NCBI GenBank assembly: GCA_010093685.1
Contig: MU006236.1
Coordinates: 587,068-651,067, forward strand
Source of the DNA: Ophiobolus disseminans
Lineage: Eukaryota; Ascomycota; Dothideomycetes; Pleosporales; Phaeosphaeriaceae
Length of the DNA: 64,000 nt
Direction: 5' to 3'
Shown here: positions 22,970-33,245 of the stretch, piece by piece
How the letters are laid out: each line of letters begins with the position of its first letter
Numbering within the stretch: the stretch's first letter is position 1
Notes under the pieces: model-generated
Databases searched by the model: none
The model's input: the letters and a program-made list of their open reading frames with translations, nothing else
What the model was told of the DNA's origin: nothing
Translations under genes and position numbers: made by a program

Positions 22970-25900
22970 AGTGAAATCTACGAACGGAAATGGTAAGAAT
23001 AGTGATGTGAGATGAGACGAGTATAGCACGTTACAAAGCACTCCCTTTTAAGTCCGACATCTGAAGCACCCTTAGAGACCACGGTGCAGAGGCATCATAT
23101 ACGGCGAGAGTTCTAGTCCTGTTGAGGGCGCGGGGTAAAGACTTCAAAGTCTGAATCGGTGGCGTGAAGCTTTGCTGCTCATCCTTCAGAATGTGTTCAG
23201 CAAGTGAGTATTGAGAACGTCTTTTCGATGCCTCGGGAGTGATGAAGTGCAAGGTTGACGTGCAGACAACCCTCAGGGCATTTTTTGCACAGTCAGGGAG
23301 ATATCGTGCGGGGAACTCCATTGGCGTTCTTCTTACTGGCCGGCATGAGAATAACCTTTGAAGGCTAGGCCAGCGTGACGACACTGGACTAGGGGACAAC
23401 CTCGCGATATATTGAGAAAGTACAGCTAGCAACATCGCAAATGTAGTTGATGTTCTTGGTGAGCTAAACGGAGTCCTGACAGATGACGTTCGCAAGGTGT
23501 CGAGCTGCTCGTGTCGGAAGCATGACATTCCAGCCGATTATCGGCGTGTGACTAACTGGGCAGACACGTTCCTCAGAGATATCCAGGAGTGTAATTCTGG
23601 AACCGAAAACGTTGTTCATAATCGTTTGAACCTGAGGTAGTGAATCGTCGACTAAGTCCGCATTCGGGCTTCCAATGGCAGCGAGCTCATTCGAAGATCG
23701 GCTTCGTCTACTCAGTGGTCTGTAAGCAAAACTTCATTCCATAGCTGCGCAGGAGGACTCTTCTGGCTCAGTATCAAGCGGTGTCTTACTGGATGGCTCT
23801 CGCTGTGTCTTTTACTACACAACACATAGAATACGTTTCTCATCGCATAGCCAGGTGTGAGGAAATCGCCTGTCGGCTGACACATGATATCGGTCACTGG
23901 CCACGGTCTTTGGTGGAGTACTGTATACCAACATAGAGAGTCAACGGCTTGGAGAGAACAAAAAGCGTCCATATTGTTGTTGAGGGGTTTGTATGGAGTC
24001 CTTAGCCGTTTCAGAGGAAGAGGAGACAGCCAGGGAGATCGTATGAGAGTGCGCAAAATTCGAGTACCCTGCCTAGGTGTATCGCAAGACCTTAGAATTT
24101 GTTGACATGCATCTTGAACAATACCTTGGCTAAATATGAGGTCAGTGATTGTATGAATGTCAGTCGTAAACGTCGCCACTTCAGATGCCTCTTTTAGGCC
24201 ATTGAAATCAGTTGGGAGGTTTGTAGAATCGCGCATGGTGGATGGAGATATGGGTAACTTCCAAGGGTACACGAGTCAATGTGTTGCTTGCCTTGGAGGC
24301 ACTGCATGGAAACCATGTCGTCAGCCACCTAATATAGGGAAACGAGTAATGTTGTTGCATGTCGTGCTCTTGCCGCGCTTTTCATCGGATGCATCCATCC
24401 TGGGCATCGTTTGTGCGCCTTCCGACTTTTGTAGGGAGCTTTGCCGACATCTTGCCGATCTCCGCTCCAATCCTCCTTTCTCCTCAAACTGTCGACTGTC
24501 GACCCCAGCTCAACTCCACAGCCTGCCCTGCTCGACTCGCAGCACATGGAGAGCAAAGCGGCGACACAGCCCGCTTTTGGAACCACCTAGACCGAACACG
24601 TGCGGGATTTTAGTTACGCAGCTGGGCTTGGCCGACAAAATACCCTGAGCGTTCCGACAAACCCTCCGACGCCCTAGCCTTGTCCAATCCCAGCACTGCG
24701 CGGAGGCATTGAGACTCGTCATTACATGCTGGTCAGATGATGGCGTGCCTCGTCTCTTGCACCACCGAGCACTTCTGCATGGAAGCACGCTAGAAGCCTG
24801 CTAGAAGTTTTCGTTGAGCTGCCCCAGTCGCTTTCCTGACCCCAACACGCGGGCGCAAGAGCTCTGGAGCCCCGCGGGGGGGTAAAAGAGCATGGATTGC
24901 GTCTGCTGGGGTGCTCGTCGAATGTGCATGCTGCATGTGTGCGTATGGCTCGGTTTTCACTGCCTATGCGGAAGTACGCCAGAGTCCAGGTATAACAACC
25001 CATCCGGCGATTGGAATGGGAAGTTCCGAGGCGTTGTGGTGCATTATGCTGAGAGCTCTGAAGCGTCATCGTGAGATGAGCGAGAGATGGATCATCACAT
25101 CAGTGGACAATGTTGCCGACCAAATGGAATTTGCGCCACGATTTCGGTCTGCGATCATGAACCGCCAGCTAAATCTGACCTATATCGGAAGGGGCCAAAT
25201 TGGATCTCCTGTTATGGGCGAGAGCTGGTCCATCAGTGTCGATGAAGCTGGCGATGGTCGCCTCCGCCTGCGCTGATTGACAAAATCTACAAGCCACAAC
25301 CGAGGCACTGACAGCATCTACTTGGCAATGTAGCTGCTGTTCGTACCAGAAGCATATTCCGTGACGTTGGGAACGCCGCAAACGCCTTTGCCATATTCGA
25401 GATCCGTTGCTATGAGCTGAGCATCGCCATGCTTATACAACTCAGGGTTGAGGCCGTGCGAGGACCGCCCTGGCCTACAGTAAGAGCCTCAACAAACACC
25501 CGTATCATCGTGCTTTTGGCATCCACACCGAAGCGCTCGGCGCTGCAGGCTGCTGCCATCGTTTACGCTAACGCTAGTAATAAAGGTCAGATCTTGTAAA
25601 GCTCGATTGAGTCTAGTGGAGGATGCGGACGCTGCTCCATCGTCTGAGCTGTGAGGGTTGCAAATCCTTGGCTCAGTGCTCGCCTTGAGTTGCTTGATCT
25701 ACACCGATTAGGTATGAGTTTTTAGCTACTTACCATAGACGATCTCTAAACGAACGGCACACGAGCAGATCTCCAGCGATCAACGCGGGGTTCAGCCATC
25801 TACGTTTGTCCCGACGATGTTCGAGATTTCAAATTATTCGCCGTGGCCCACCCCTCCGCACTTCAAATTTTCAACGCGAGCGCTCTCCACGGGGTCGTGT

Positions 25901-26480
25901 TATGGAGACCATGGAGATTGCTGTGGAGCCCTGTCTGCAAAAGGCTTGCTCCATCATGAGGCTCAACAACTAAGTGGAGCAACGCCGGGACAAACCTGAG
26001 CAGAGTGAGCGCATAAGATCTCATTGGACGACTGTCATGCACCATCCGACAGCGGCGGCAACACTTTTCGACAGCGCCTGGGGTTCAAGAAGCACCGAAG
26101 AAGGGCCAGCATATCAAGATCTAGTGTTCGGCAGAATCTGCGGAGCTTTGAGCATTGGTGTGGCGGACCGGCGCATTAGTGATGAGCACTGACCATCTTA
26201 CCCCAGTTCACCCGCGTCGGCGCTCAACCAACGCCAGCATCGCACTACCGACGCACTACCGATGTCCATCTTGGCCTGGACAGTACCAGCCCATGTCGAT
26301 GTGGCTATCACGACTATGAGGCCCAGCAGCATGGAAATGGATATAATATGCTCTGCATGCCCTCGTCTTACAGCTCATCCAGCTCTTCGGTCCACCAGCT
26401 TCAGTTTCAACTGGGATCCTACCCCCCTTCATCACATCTTTACTACCATCGTTTGATCGGTTGAAGTCCTATCAGTCACC
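22970..26480. other. Long intergenic region, weak ORFs only
   Basis: 3.5 kb. Minus-strand frames of 165 codons (23031-23526) and 175 codons (23712-24236) start with ATG but show no domain. The remainder (24.3-26.4 kb) holds only short overlapping frames. The last ~100 bases before 26481 are C- and T-rich, typical of a transcription-start region, and probably serve the transporter. Confidence 0.45.
23712..24236 (-). CDS. Doubtful hypothetical protein
   Basis: ATG-initiated open frame of 174 residues with no signal peptide, membrane segment or recognisable motif. It partly overlaps an equally unremarkable plus-strand frame. A second ORF, 23031-23526, lies just downstream on the same strand but in another frame, with no intron consensus that I could use to join them. 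I list it only as a candidate. Confidence 0.18.
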   Translation of the reverse strand: MRDSTNLPTDFNGLKEASEVATFTTDIHTITDLIFSQGIVQDACQQILRSCDTPRQGTRILRTLIRSPWLSPLPLKRLRTPYKPLNNNMDAFCSLQAVDSLCWYTVLHQRPWPVTDIMCQPTGDFLTPGYAMRNVFYVLCSKRHSESHPVRHRLILSQKSPPAQLWNEVLLTDH

Positions 26481-28054
26481 ATGGTGAAGCTCTTTGGCCT
26501 TAACGGCTCCCAGGAGCCTACTATCGATGAGGTTCACGCCCAGCAAGGTCGTCGCCCCTCTACTGTCGAGGTTGTTGCTGAGCAGACTCGACGGAAGAGC
26601 GTTGACAACACCCGTGTCACTGGTGCATCCCAACTCACTGCTCGTCAATCCATTGTTCCCGTGGCACTCGTTACCACCCTCTTCTTCATGTGGGGTTTCG
26701 CCTACGGTCTTCTCGATGTCCTGAACTCCCGTTTCCAGGTTGCTCTTCACATCACCCAGGGTGAATCATCTGGTCTTCAGGCTTCATACTTCGGTGCCTA
26801 CTTCATCGGTCCTCTCACATACTCTGGATGGTTCCTTCGCAAGTTCGGTTACCGATACACCTTCATCCTCGGCCTGTCGATCTACTGCGTCGGCGCGCTC
26901 ATGTTCTGGCCCTCCGCTGTCAAGCGAAGTTTCGGTGGCTTCTGCGGTGCCATGTTCCTTGCTGGATCTGGTCTGTCTACTCTCGAGACTTCTGCCAACC
27001 CATACATCGCTGTGTGTGGTCCTCCCAAGTGGTCCGAGTTCCGTCTCGAGCTCTCTCAGTCCGTCCAGGCTGTCGGCTCTGTCGTCGCTCCCGTCCTCGC
27101 TGCTCAGGTTATCTTCAAGAACGTCGGCACTGACGGTCGTTCCCTCGAGGCCGTGCAATGGGTCTACCTCGGTATTGCTGGCTTCGTCGCAATTCTCGCT
27201 GTCGTCTTCTACTTCGCCCCCATTCCTGAGATCACTGACTCCGATATGGCCGACCAGGCTGAGATGACCACCGCTGCCACCGGCTACGTCGATAAGCCAC
27301 TCCGCCAGCAGTACACTCTCTTCTGGGGTGTCTTCGCTCAGTTCTCCTACGTCGGTGCCCAAGTCGGTGTCGCTGCCTTCTTCATCAACTACTTCACGCA
27401 GGCACGTCCTGATCTCACTGTCACCGAGGCTCACGTGAAGGGTGCCAACTTCTACGCCATCGCACAGGGTCTCTTTGCTGGGGGTCGATTTGCTGCCGCT
27501 GGACTCATGTACTTTGGTGGCAAGCCCCGTATTGTGCTCATGGTCTTCCAGACTATGATCATGATCTTCATTGCTGCAGCTATTGGCACAAACACTGGTG
27601 GTGCGACACGTCCTAACTGGGGAGGTCTATCTATGTTGATGATCGTAAGCCAATTCCAACTCTTAACAACACCGTTCTCAGAACTAACAATGCTCAGGTC
27701 CTGTTCTTCGAATCCTGCATCTTCCCCATCATCTTTGCGCTATCCCTGCGCGGTATCGGTCGCCACACCAAGCGCGGTGCTTCCTTCCTCGTCTCCTCCG
27801 TTTGCGGTGGAGCCATCATCCCCGTCATCCTCGGAAACGTCGCAGACAAGATCGGCACGAGGCACGCCATGTGCATTCCCCTCATCTTCTTCTTCTTCGC
27901 ATGGTCGTTCCCCATCTACCTCAACTTCACTTCCAAGGCTAAGGAGCTCGATGCCTACACCGAGTCCCACGTCGGTCTCCAGGAGGGTGCTATCGACAAC
28001 GACTCAATCCTTGCTTCCAAGGATATCGAGGCTTCGCGCACCGAGAAGTACTAG
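26481..28054 (+). CDS. MFS sugar transporter, FucP/GluP (L-fucose permease-like) family
   Basis: Two exons, 26481-27644 and 27698-28054, giving 506 residues. The 53-nt intron is phase 0 and restores 'MLMIVLFFESCIFPIIFALS'. A ~55-residue cytosolic N-terminus precedes TM1 with 'TTLFFMWGFAYGLLDVLN', the FucP-family signature. 'FGAYFIGPLTYSGWFLRKFG' (TM2-3), 'SGLSTLETSANPYIAVCGPP' and 'GGAIIPVILGNVADKIGTRH' are further family blocks. Twelve membrane segments are expected. Bacterial relatives are proton-coupled fucose, glucose or galactose importers; the fungal substrate is unknown. The coding strand is very C-ending at third positions, suggesting high expression, and the first exon also leaves long antisense frames open, which I regard as artefacts of that bias. 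Confidence 0.92.
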
Positions 28055-28942
28055 ACTATGCGATTAGTCTGATACCGAGATCTGGAGGATGTTTGATGGG
28101 TGGAAAGACACCCGATGGAGGGGTTTGGAATTCTGTACTGGGGCCTCTCCTGGCCAGAGAGTGTCTTGTAAATACCTCGGCTTTGTATATACCTCTCGCT
28201 TGCCTGTACATGATTATGAATTGAGATATCCACACATACGACTGTTTCTGTTGATTGGTGTTTTAGTGAATGACTGACGCGCCCTAATACAGCCTGGCAA
28301 TCTTCGCGAATTTTGAAAGGCATAGTACGTGATGCAATACATCTCTTATAGTTACGCGATAGGCGCAAGCGCATAAGACGACCGTTCTGCGGACAGTGAC
28401 GACGAAGAATATTGTAAACCAACCCCAGATATTCAAGGCCAGTATCAGAAGGATGTCGAGCACAGCAAAGACAACGACACGGACTTAAGCGCTAAGGAGC
28501 CTGGCAGAACAGACTAATATTTAACTTCGCATACAAAAGTAATTCGCTGCATATATATCGCAGTGACTCATCTTAATTATTCGTAGGTCCTTGAGGCTCT
28601 TCACCCTTTAGGGTTGGGGGCAACTTTATCCTTATTTAGGTTCTCTCAACACTACAGGTACACTGTACACAGGACACAGACAATAGAGTTGCTAAGGTAT
28701 ACTAGACACAGGAATCTTGTGCAGCAATATATCGTCGTATTCGCGTATAGGTTTTCAGTCAAGATAGAAAAGAGAGTGATGCAGCGCATAGTTGGACGGG
28801 AAGGACATATACGTGATAGGCATGAAGATGTTGGGCCGTATAATATAGACAGCGGAGTGTCACTCTCTTTAAGGAGGAGATTTGTGGCTTCTCGGAGCAG
28901 TCCCGTGATCTGCAGTGTCTCGATGTTGGGTGGTACAATGGA
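28055..28942. other. Intergenic, AT-rich in part
   Basis: About 0.9 kb between the transporter and the LRR-like pseudogene. It is AT-richer than the coding regions and has no ORF with a recognisable feature. Confidence 0.5.
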
Positions 28943-29620
28943 TTACAACGCCGAACGTCGAAAGCGAAGGTCTCGATGAAGCTTTAAGAGCTTGGTAGCT
29001 GTGAGCTGTGCGAACCTGTGAGCTAGAATAGGTGCAGCGACTTGGTCATCCTCTCCGGATTGATATTCAAAGTCGATAGTCAAGTCTTCAAGCTTGGTGC
29101 AACAATGGATGAGTCCTTCTAGCAGATAGCTGTAGTCGGTGTCGTAGTCCCAGAAGCTTTCCTCGATAATAAGCGTGTAGAGTAAGTCGAGTTTACATAA
29201 TTAGACAAGCTTTTGCACTGTGTCAATAGCGTAGCTGCTCTTCGAGATGCTGAATACTCTCAGTTTGCACTGTCAACTGGCGCCGAAAAGCCAGTTGTCG
29301 AATTCCACTGAACCATCTCCACCTTGTAGGCTTAGTAACTCTAGCGAAGGCAACATCGGGACGCTTTTCTGGAGGTCGTCAAGGAGTATGTCGAGCTCTT
29401 TCATATATGACCACCAACGTGAGGGGTTCACGGCTAGCTGCTATAGCATCTGTAGCAGGCTTCCTTGTTTGTCTGCTGGAACAGGGCAGTGCAGATACTC
29501 GAGATTCTTTGATGGTCGAACACGCAGTCGATGTTTGTGCGATATTCCCCCTGGGCGCATAGGTCTCTAAAGCATGTCTTGCCGAGGCTAGTATGAGAGG
29601 AATGTCGTCGCCTTTGAACA
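28943..29620 (-). pseudogene. Decayed LRR/F-box-like gene fragment
   Basis: One minus-strand frame reads as a leucine-rich protein: 'NLEYLHCPV', 'MKELDILLDDLQKSVPMLPS', 'LELLSLQGGDG', 'LDLLYTLIIEES', 'YLLEGLIHCCTKLEDLTIDF'. It is interrupted by in-frame TAG 29441-29443, TGA 29273-29275 and TAA 29201-29203 (and one more stop near 29568), all in the same phase as the final stop at 28943-28945. The pattern fits the C-terminal LRR-like half of a fungal F-box protein, but no F-box is visible. Upstream (to about 29845) coding-like pieces occur in other frames, so the gene may have been longer. Family assignment is tentative. Confidence 0.45.
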
Positions 29621-30051
29621 TACTGTAAGTCCGGTATTGTCAGCATGGCGGACGTGATCAGATTCAACTGCCATCCAAACTGTATAACATGCATCGAGGG
29701 AGTGTACAAGACCATGCTCGGCGTGTTCATCACGAAACCCCGAACGGCCCTGGTACCGACACCAAGTCTTCTCTATATTTGTCTCCTCTGCTAAAGATGA
29801 GCAAGCCACAGCTGCAGCACCGAAGCTTCGTCGCACAAACAGCACCGCTTCAATAACGGAGGCGTGTTTTACGCCCAGTAATTTGCGAAGTTTCTAAGCA
29901 AGCCGGGCACAAAGACTTGTCCGAGCATGCTGAACATTGACTGGGCATCGAAAGACGCCAACAAGAAGTCCTAAGATCATCGTGAAAAGACATTCATGGT
30001 CGGTGGCTGAGCAATCATGCGTTGGGTATAGCCAGGTGCGACTGTCACAAT
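29621..30051. other. Intergenic, possible 5' remnants of the LRR-like pseudogene
   Basis: Minus-strand frames here may be frameshifted remnants of the neighbouring pseudogene. Nothing else is recognisable. Confidence 0.35.
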
Positions 30052-30795
30052 TCAATAGTCTTGTATCCCCGTTTCGCCAGTCAAGACCTTCTCTTTCCCT
30101 TCGCCATCAGAGTCAAAGTCACTCTCCATGCTCTCAAACCACGCTTCTTGAAGATCTCTCTCCTGCTCTGGAGGATCGTATTTGATATTGTTGTCCACCT
30201 TTTTGTACTCGAAGTCGTCATCTCCGCCCCTCAGGAACCGTTGTGTCATTTCGTCCACCCACCATGCGCGCCCCTCCTCCTTGGTCATGGGTATGTCGTC
30301 CTTGTCCTCCTCGACTATCTGACCCTGCGGTCCCCGGTTGTAGATGAATAGCGACATCGGATTTGGCTGCGAGAGCGCCTCTTTCTTTGCCTCGGCACGC
30401 CAGAGATCGGTCGCCATCTGGCCTGAGAAGCCCTTCCGCTTGCCTTCTGCCTCGCGCTCGGCGGCGGTTTGAAAGCGCCGGACCAGGCGATCATATAGGA
30501 GGGGGTCGGCAAGCTCGAGCGAGGAGTCGGAGAAGTATTCGGGCGTGACTTCGAGGTAGCGCTGCCGTCTGTTCTTTGTGGCGAGTCTGCTTGCGCGCTC
30601 GTCGTCTTGCTGGCGCTTCTGTAGGGTCGATATGATGTCTTCATCCCCTTGCATGGCTATGTCCTCTGGCACCGCTGTTATCTTGTTTCCGTTCGATATA
30701 GCGGAAGTCGCGGGTTGCGCGTTCGTAGCATCGGGCGCATTCGCGGGCCGGAAGACAAGAGGCGCCATATTTGCTTGTCCAGTCAGGTACGGCAT
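30052..30795 (-). CDS. CCDC97-like protein (DUF2052)
   Basis: Single exon. The first ATG in frame is at 30793-30795, giving 247 residues; an alternative ATG at 30768 gives 238. 'RYLEVTPEYFSDSSLELADP', 'LLYDRLVRRFQTAAEREAEG' and 'FSGQMATDLWRAEAKKEAL' match the conserved core of CCDC97/DUF2052 proteins, which begins with acidic and basic charged helices and has the 'YFSD..L...DPLLYDR.V.RF' pattern. The C-terminus is acidic (ESMESDFDSDGEG). In animals CCDC97 is reported with the SF3b part of the spliceosome; a nuclear splicing-linked role here is by homology only. It is divergently arranged with the gene at 31259. Confidence 0.8.
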   Translation of the reverse strand: MPYLTGQANMAPLVFRPANAPDATNAQPATSAISNGNKITAVPEDIAMQGDEDIISTLQKRQQDDERASRLATKNRRQRYLEVTPEYFSDSSLELADPLLYDRLVRRFQTAAEREAEGKRKGFSGQMATDLWRAEAKKEALSQPNPMSLFIYNRGPQGQIVEEDKDDIPMTKEEGRAWWVDEMTQRFLRGGDDDFEYKKVDNNIKYDPPEQERDLQEAWFESMESDFDSDGEGKEKVLTGETGIQDY

Positions 30796-31258
30796 GCCCT
30801 GCGCACTTCTCAGTATGTGCAGGTGAGAAGGCAGCACGTCGTGGAATGGTGGTATGAGAGGCGCGGTGCTGAGCTACACGATTGACAATGACGCCACAAC
30901 AGTCAATGCACGCGCCACACGCTAATCGCGCCAGGGGACCTCTCCACCGTAATGATCGGCCGTTTCATCCATGCATCAAACATTCTGCCAGGAACAGCTG
31001 GCTTTCTTGGTTCACTTTATTTCTTCATTCACTCCTTCAACCCTCTGTCCGATCTTGTTCTTCTTCCGTCACTTCGCAGGCCGATTTGATTGCGTCGGCT
31101 CCACGGTCCGCGGCCAGATAGCTTTGAAGGTCTTGGGACATCTGTCTTGTTGAAAACCTTCTACTTTCGAAGTACCGCAGTGTACTTCAGTGTTTCCTGG
31201 AGCGTTCATTCCGACACCTTTGAATAGGCGTAAGAGGCTAAGAGATAGTTTTGGCATC
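30796..31258. promoter_or_regulatory. Bidirectional promoter region
   Basis: 463 bp separate the divergent CCDC97-like and spermidine-synthase-domain genes. The stretch around 31010-31070 is pyrimidine-rich on the plus strand. No clear TATA box is visible. Confidence 0.4.
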
Positions 31259-32992
31259 ATGTCATCAAGGCAGAAGACATCGAGGAAGCCCAAGGCTGCG
31301 ATTGACGCCGCGAAAAAGGCGGACAAACAAGCGCAACAACCTCCAGCATACGACATCCTAAAGAATGTTGGACGTGCCGTGGCCGTTCTGCTCATTGCAG
31401 GAATCGCATCACCAGTCTCGCAACTCAACCTGACCCCCGTTTATGGTTCCATCCCAGCTTCGCTGCATCACCAACGGACCATGACCTTCACAGCCGTTAC
31501 AGCTCTCATCGCAAGGAAAGGACTGAAGAGATATGTCTCCGCAAATCTGGCCGAGTACATTGCTGTGGTCGCATACTGGGCGCCGGTTATCCAGTTCCTC
31601 TTGTTCCCATACAGCGCACAGCTCACCGTGGAGTACGGCCCGTTGATCATCGAATCACTCACCTACTTTCCCTTACTCTTCCTCTCGATGTACGCTGCAG
31701 CCGACCTTCTGGAGACCATTGATATGTCGCGATTCAATATTCCGAGTTCTGTTAGCGATGTTGCCGTTCCGACAGCATCATACTTTACTGTCTCGACCAT
31801 CGCCAAGATCGGCGGCGCAATTATTCCAAATTACATTGGTACATCCATCTACTTTACTCGCATCGGGTTCCAAATGCTACTTGCATCATCATCTGCATTC
31901 TTGACTCCATCTCGAGTCATTCTCTTCGCTTTTCCCGCCATCCTGCACACGCTCTGGGCAAATCCACACCACCCATCCGATCATGGTTTTCAGCTTGCGA
32001 ACTCCACTCTTCTCGCGACTCAGAATTACACCCTTCTTGCTCGCCAGGAATCAATCACAGGCTACATTTCTGTCATGGAGAACTCAGCCGACAACGCATT
32101 TCGCCTACTCCGCTGCGACCACTCCCTCCTCGGCGGCGAATGGCTCGTCACCCCCGAAGCTTACGCCAAAGGCCAGCGTCAGCGTGAATCAATCTTCGCC
32201 GTATTCGTTCTTCTCGAGGCAGTACGACTCATCGAGCCCCTTCCATCTACTCCCGTTGTAGACGATAGCAAGAAGTCTGTGTTGAACATTGGACTGGGCA
32301 TCGGCACAGCGCCAAACGCCATGATCGCACACGGCATCAACACCACCATCGTCGAACTCGATCCGGTAGTCCACCACTACGCGACCAAATACTTCGGTCT
32401 CTCACCACTGCACACCGCCGTCATCGACGACGCCGTGTCCTACGTCGCCGCAAAATCCGTATCCGCCCCCGGAAGCTTCCACTACATCATCCACGACGTC
32501 TTCACCGGCGGCGCAGAGCCCGTATCCCTCTTCACCACCGAATTCATGCAAGGGCTGTACGACTTGCTCACCCTGGACGGCTCTGTGGCCATAAACTACG
32601 CCGGCGACATTACCCTCGGCAGCACGAAACTCGTGCTCAACACCATCCACGCAATTTTCCCCGCCTGCCGCCTTTACCGCGACCAGCCCGCCGAAGAGGG
32701 CCACAAGCCTGGCGACCCAGACTTCATCAACATGGTTGTTTTCTGCGTTAAGCAAAAGCGTAAAATTACGTTTAGGCAGCCCGCTGAGAGCGAGTATTTG
32801 GGCAGCATTGCGAGGCAGAATTTCTTGTGGCCGAAGGATAAGATGGAGGTTAAGTATAAGTATACTAAGGGTGCGAAGACGATGGCAAGGAAAGATGTTG
32901 GTGAGTTGGAACGCTTTCATAAGGAGGGAGCGGTGAGCCACTGGAGGATCATGAGGACGGTGTTGCCGGCGGGGGTGTGGGAGATGTGGTAG
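31259..32992 (+). CDS. Membrane protein with spermidine/spermine-synthase-like domain
   Basis: Single exon of 577 residues from ATG 31259; the frame is open further upstream but without an ATG. After a basic N-terminus the first ~250 residues hold several hydrophobic segments (for example 'VGRAVAVLLIAGIAS', 'YFPLLFLSMYAAADLL'). Residues ~260-530 form a Rossmann methyltransferase-type fold with the SAM/dcSAM-binding loop 'VLNIGLGIGTAPNAMIAHGI' followed by 'TTIVELDPVVHHYA' (acidic strand-2 end) and 'HYIIHDVFTGGAEP'. This is the spermine/spermidine-synthase superfamily architecture of uncharacterised fungal membrane proteins, not the soluble Spe3 enzyme. The usual aspartate of polyamine synthases is replaced by a local 'HDVFTGG' motif, so the reaction is unknown. 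Confidence 0.82.
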   Translation: MSSRQKTSRKPKAAIDAAKKADKQAQQPPAYDILKNVGRAVAVLLIAGIASPVSQLNLTPVYGSIPASLHHQRTMTFTAVTALIARKGLKRYVSANLAEYIAVVAYWAPVIQFLLFPYSAQLTVEYGPLIIESLTYFPLLFLSMYAAADLLETIDMSRFNIPSSVSDVAVPTASYFTVSTIAKIGGAIIPNYIGTSIYFTRIGFQMLLASSSAFLTPSRVILFAFPAILHTLWANPHHPSDHGFQLANSTLLATQNYTLLARQESITGYISVMENSADNAFRLLRCDHSLLGGEWLVTPEAYAKGQRQRESIFAVFVLLEAVRLIEPLPSTPVVDDSKKSVLNIGLGIGTAPNAMIAHGINTTIVELDPVVHHYATKYFGLSPLHTAVIDDAVSYVAAKSVSAPGSFHYIIHDVFTGGAEPVSLFTTEFMQGLYDLLTLDGSVAINYAGDITLGSTKLVLNTIHAIFPACRLYRDQPAEEGHKPGDPDFINMVVFCVKQKRKITFRQPAESEYLGSIARQNFLWPKDKMEVKYKYTKGAKTMARKDVGELERFHKEGAVSHWRIMRTVLPAGVWEMW

Positions 32993-33245
32993 GATTGTGC
33001 TGAGGGGGGTGGGATGGAAGGACGAGATACGCGATAGAAGGTCTGGAGATGGGATAAAAGCGTAGAAGGGTCGAAGTTCTGAGAAGGCTGAATGTACTCA
33101 ATGTGTTTTAGTTCACGCTTTAATGTCTCCACGCGATGTCGAGGCGATCGTCAACGACACGTGACCTCTTCACTTCTCGTACTCGAAAATCGCGAAAATC
33201 TCCCAGACCTTCCATTACGCAACTACAATATCTACGAACCCCAGC

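Noticed and set aside
26784..27434. 216-codon antisense ORF inside the sugar transporter
   Set aside because: Caused by strong C-ending codon bias on the sense strand.
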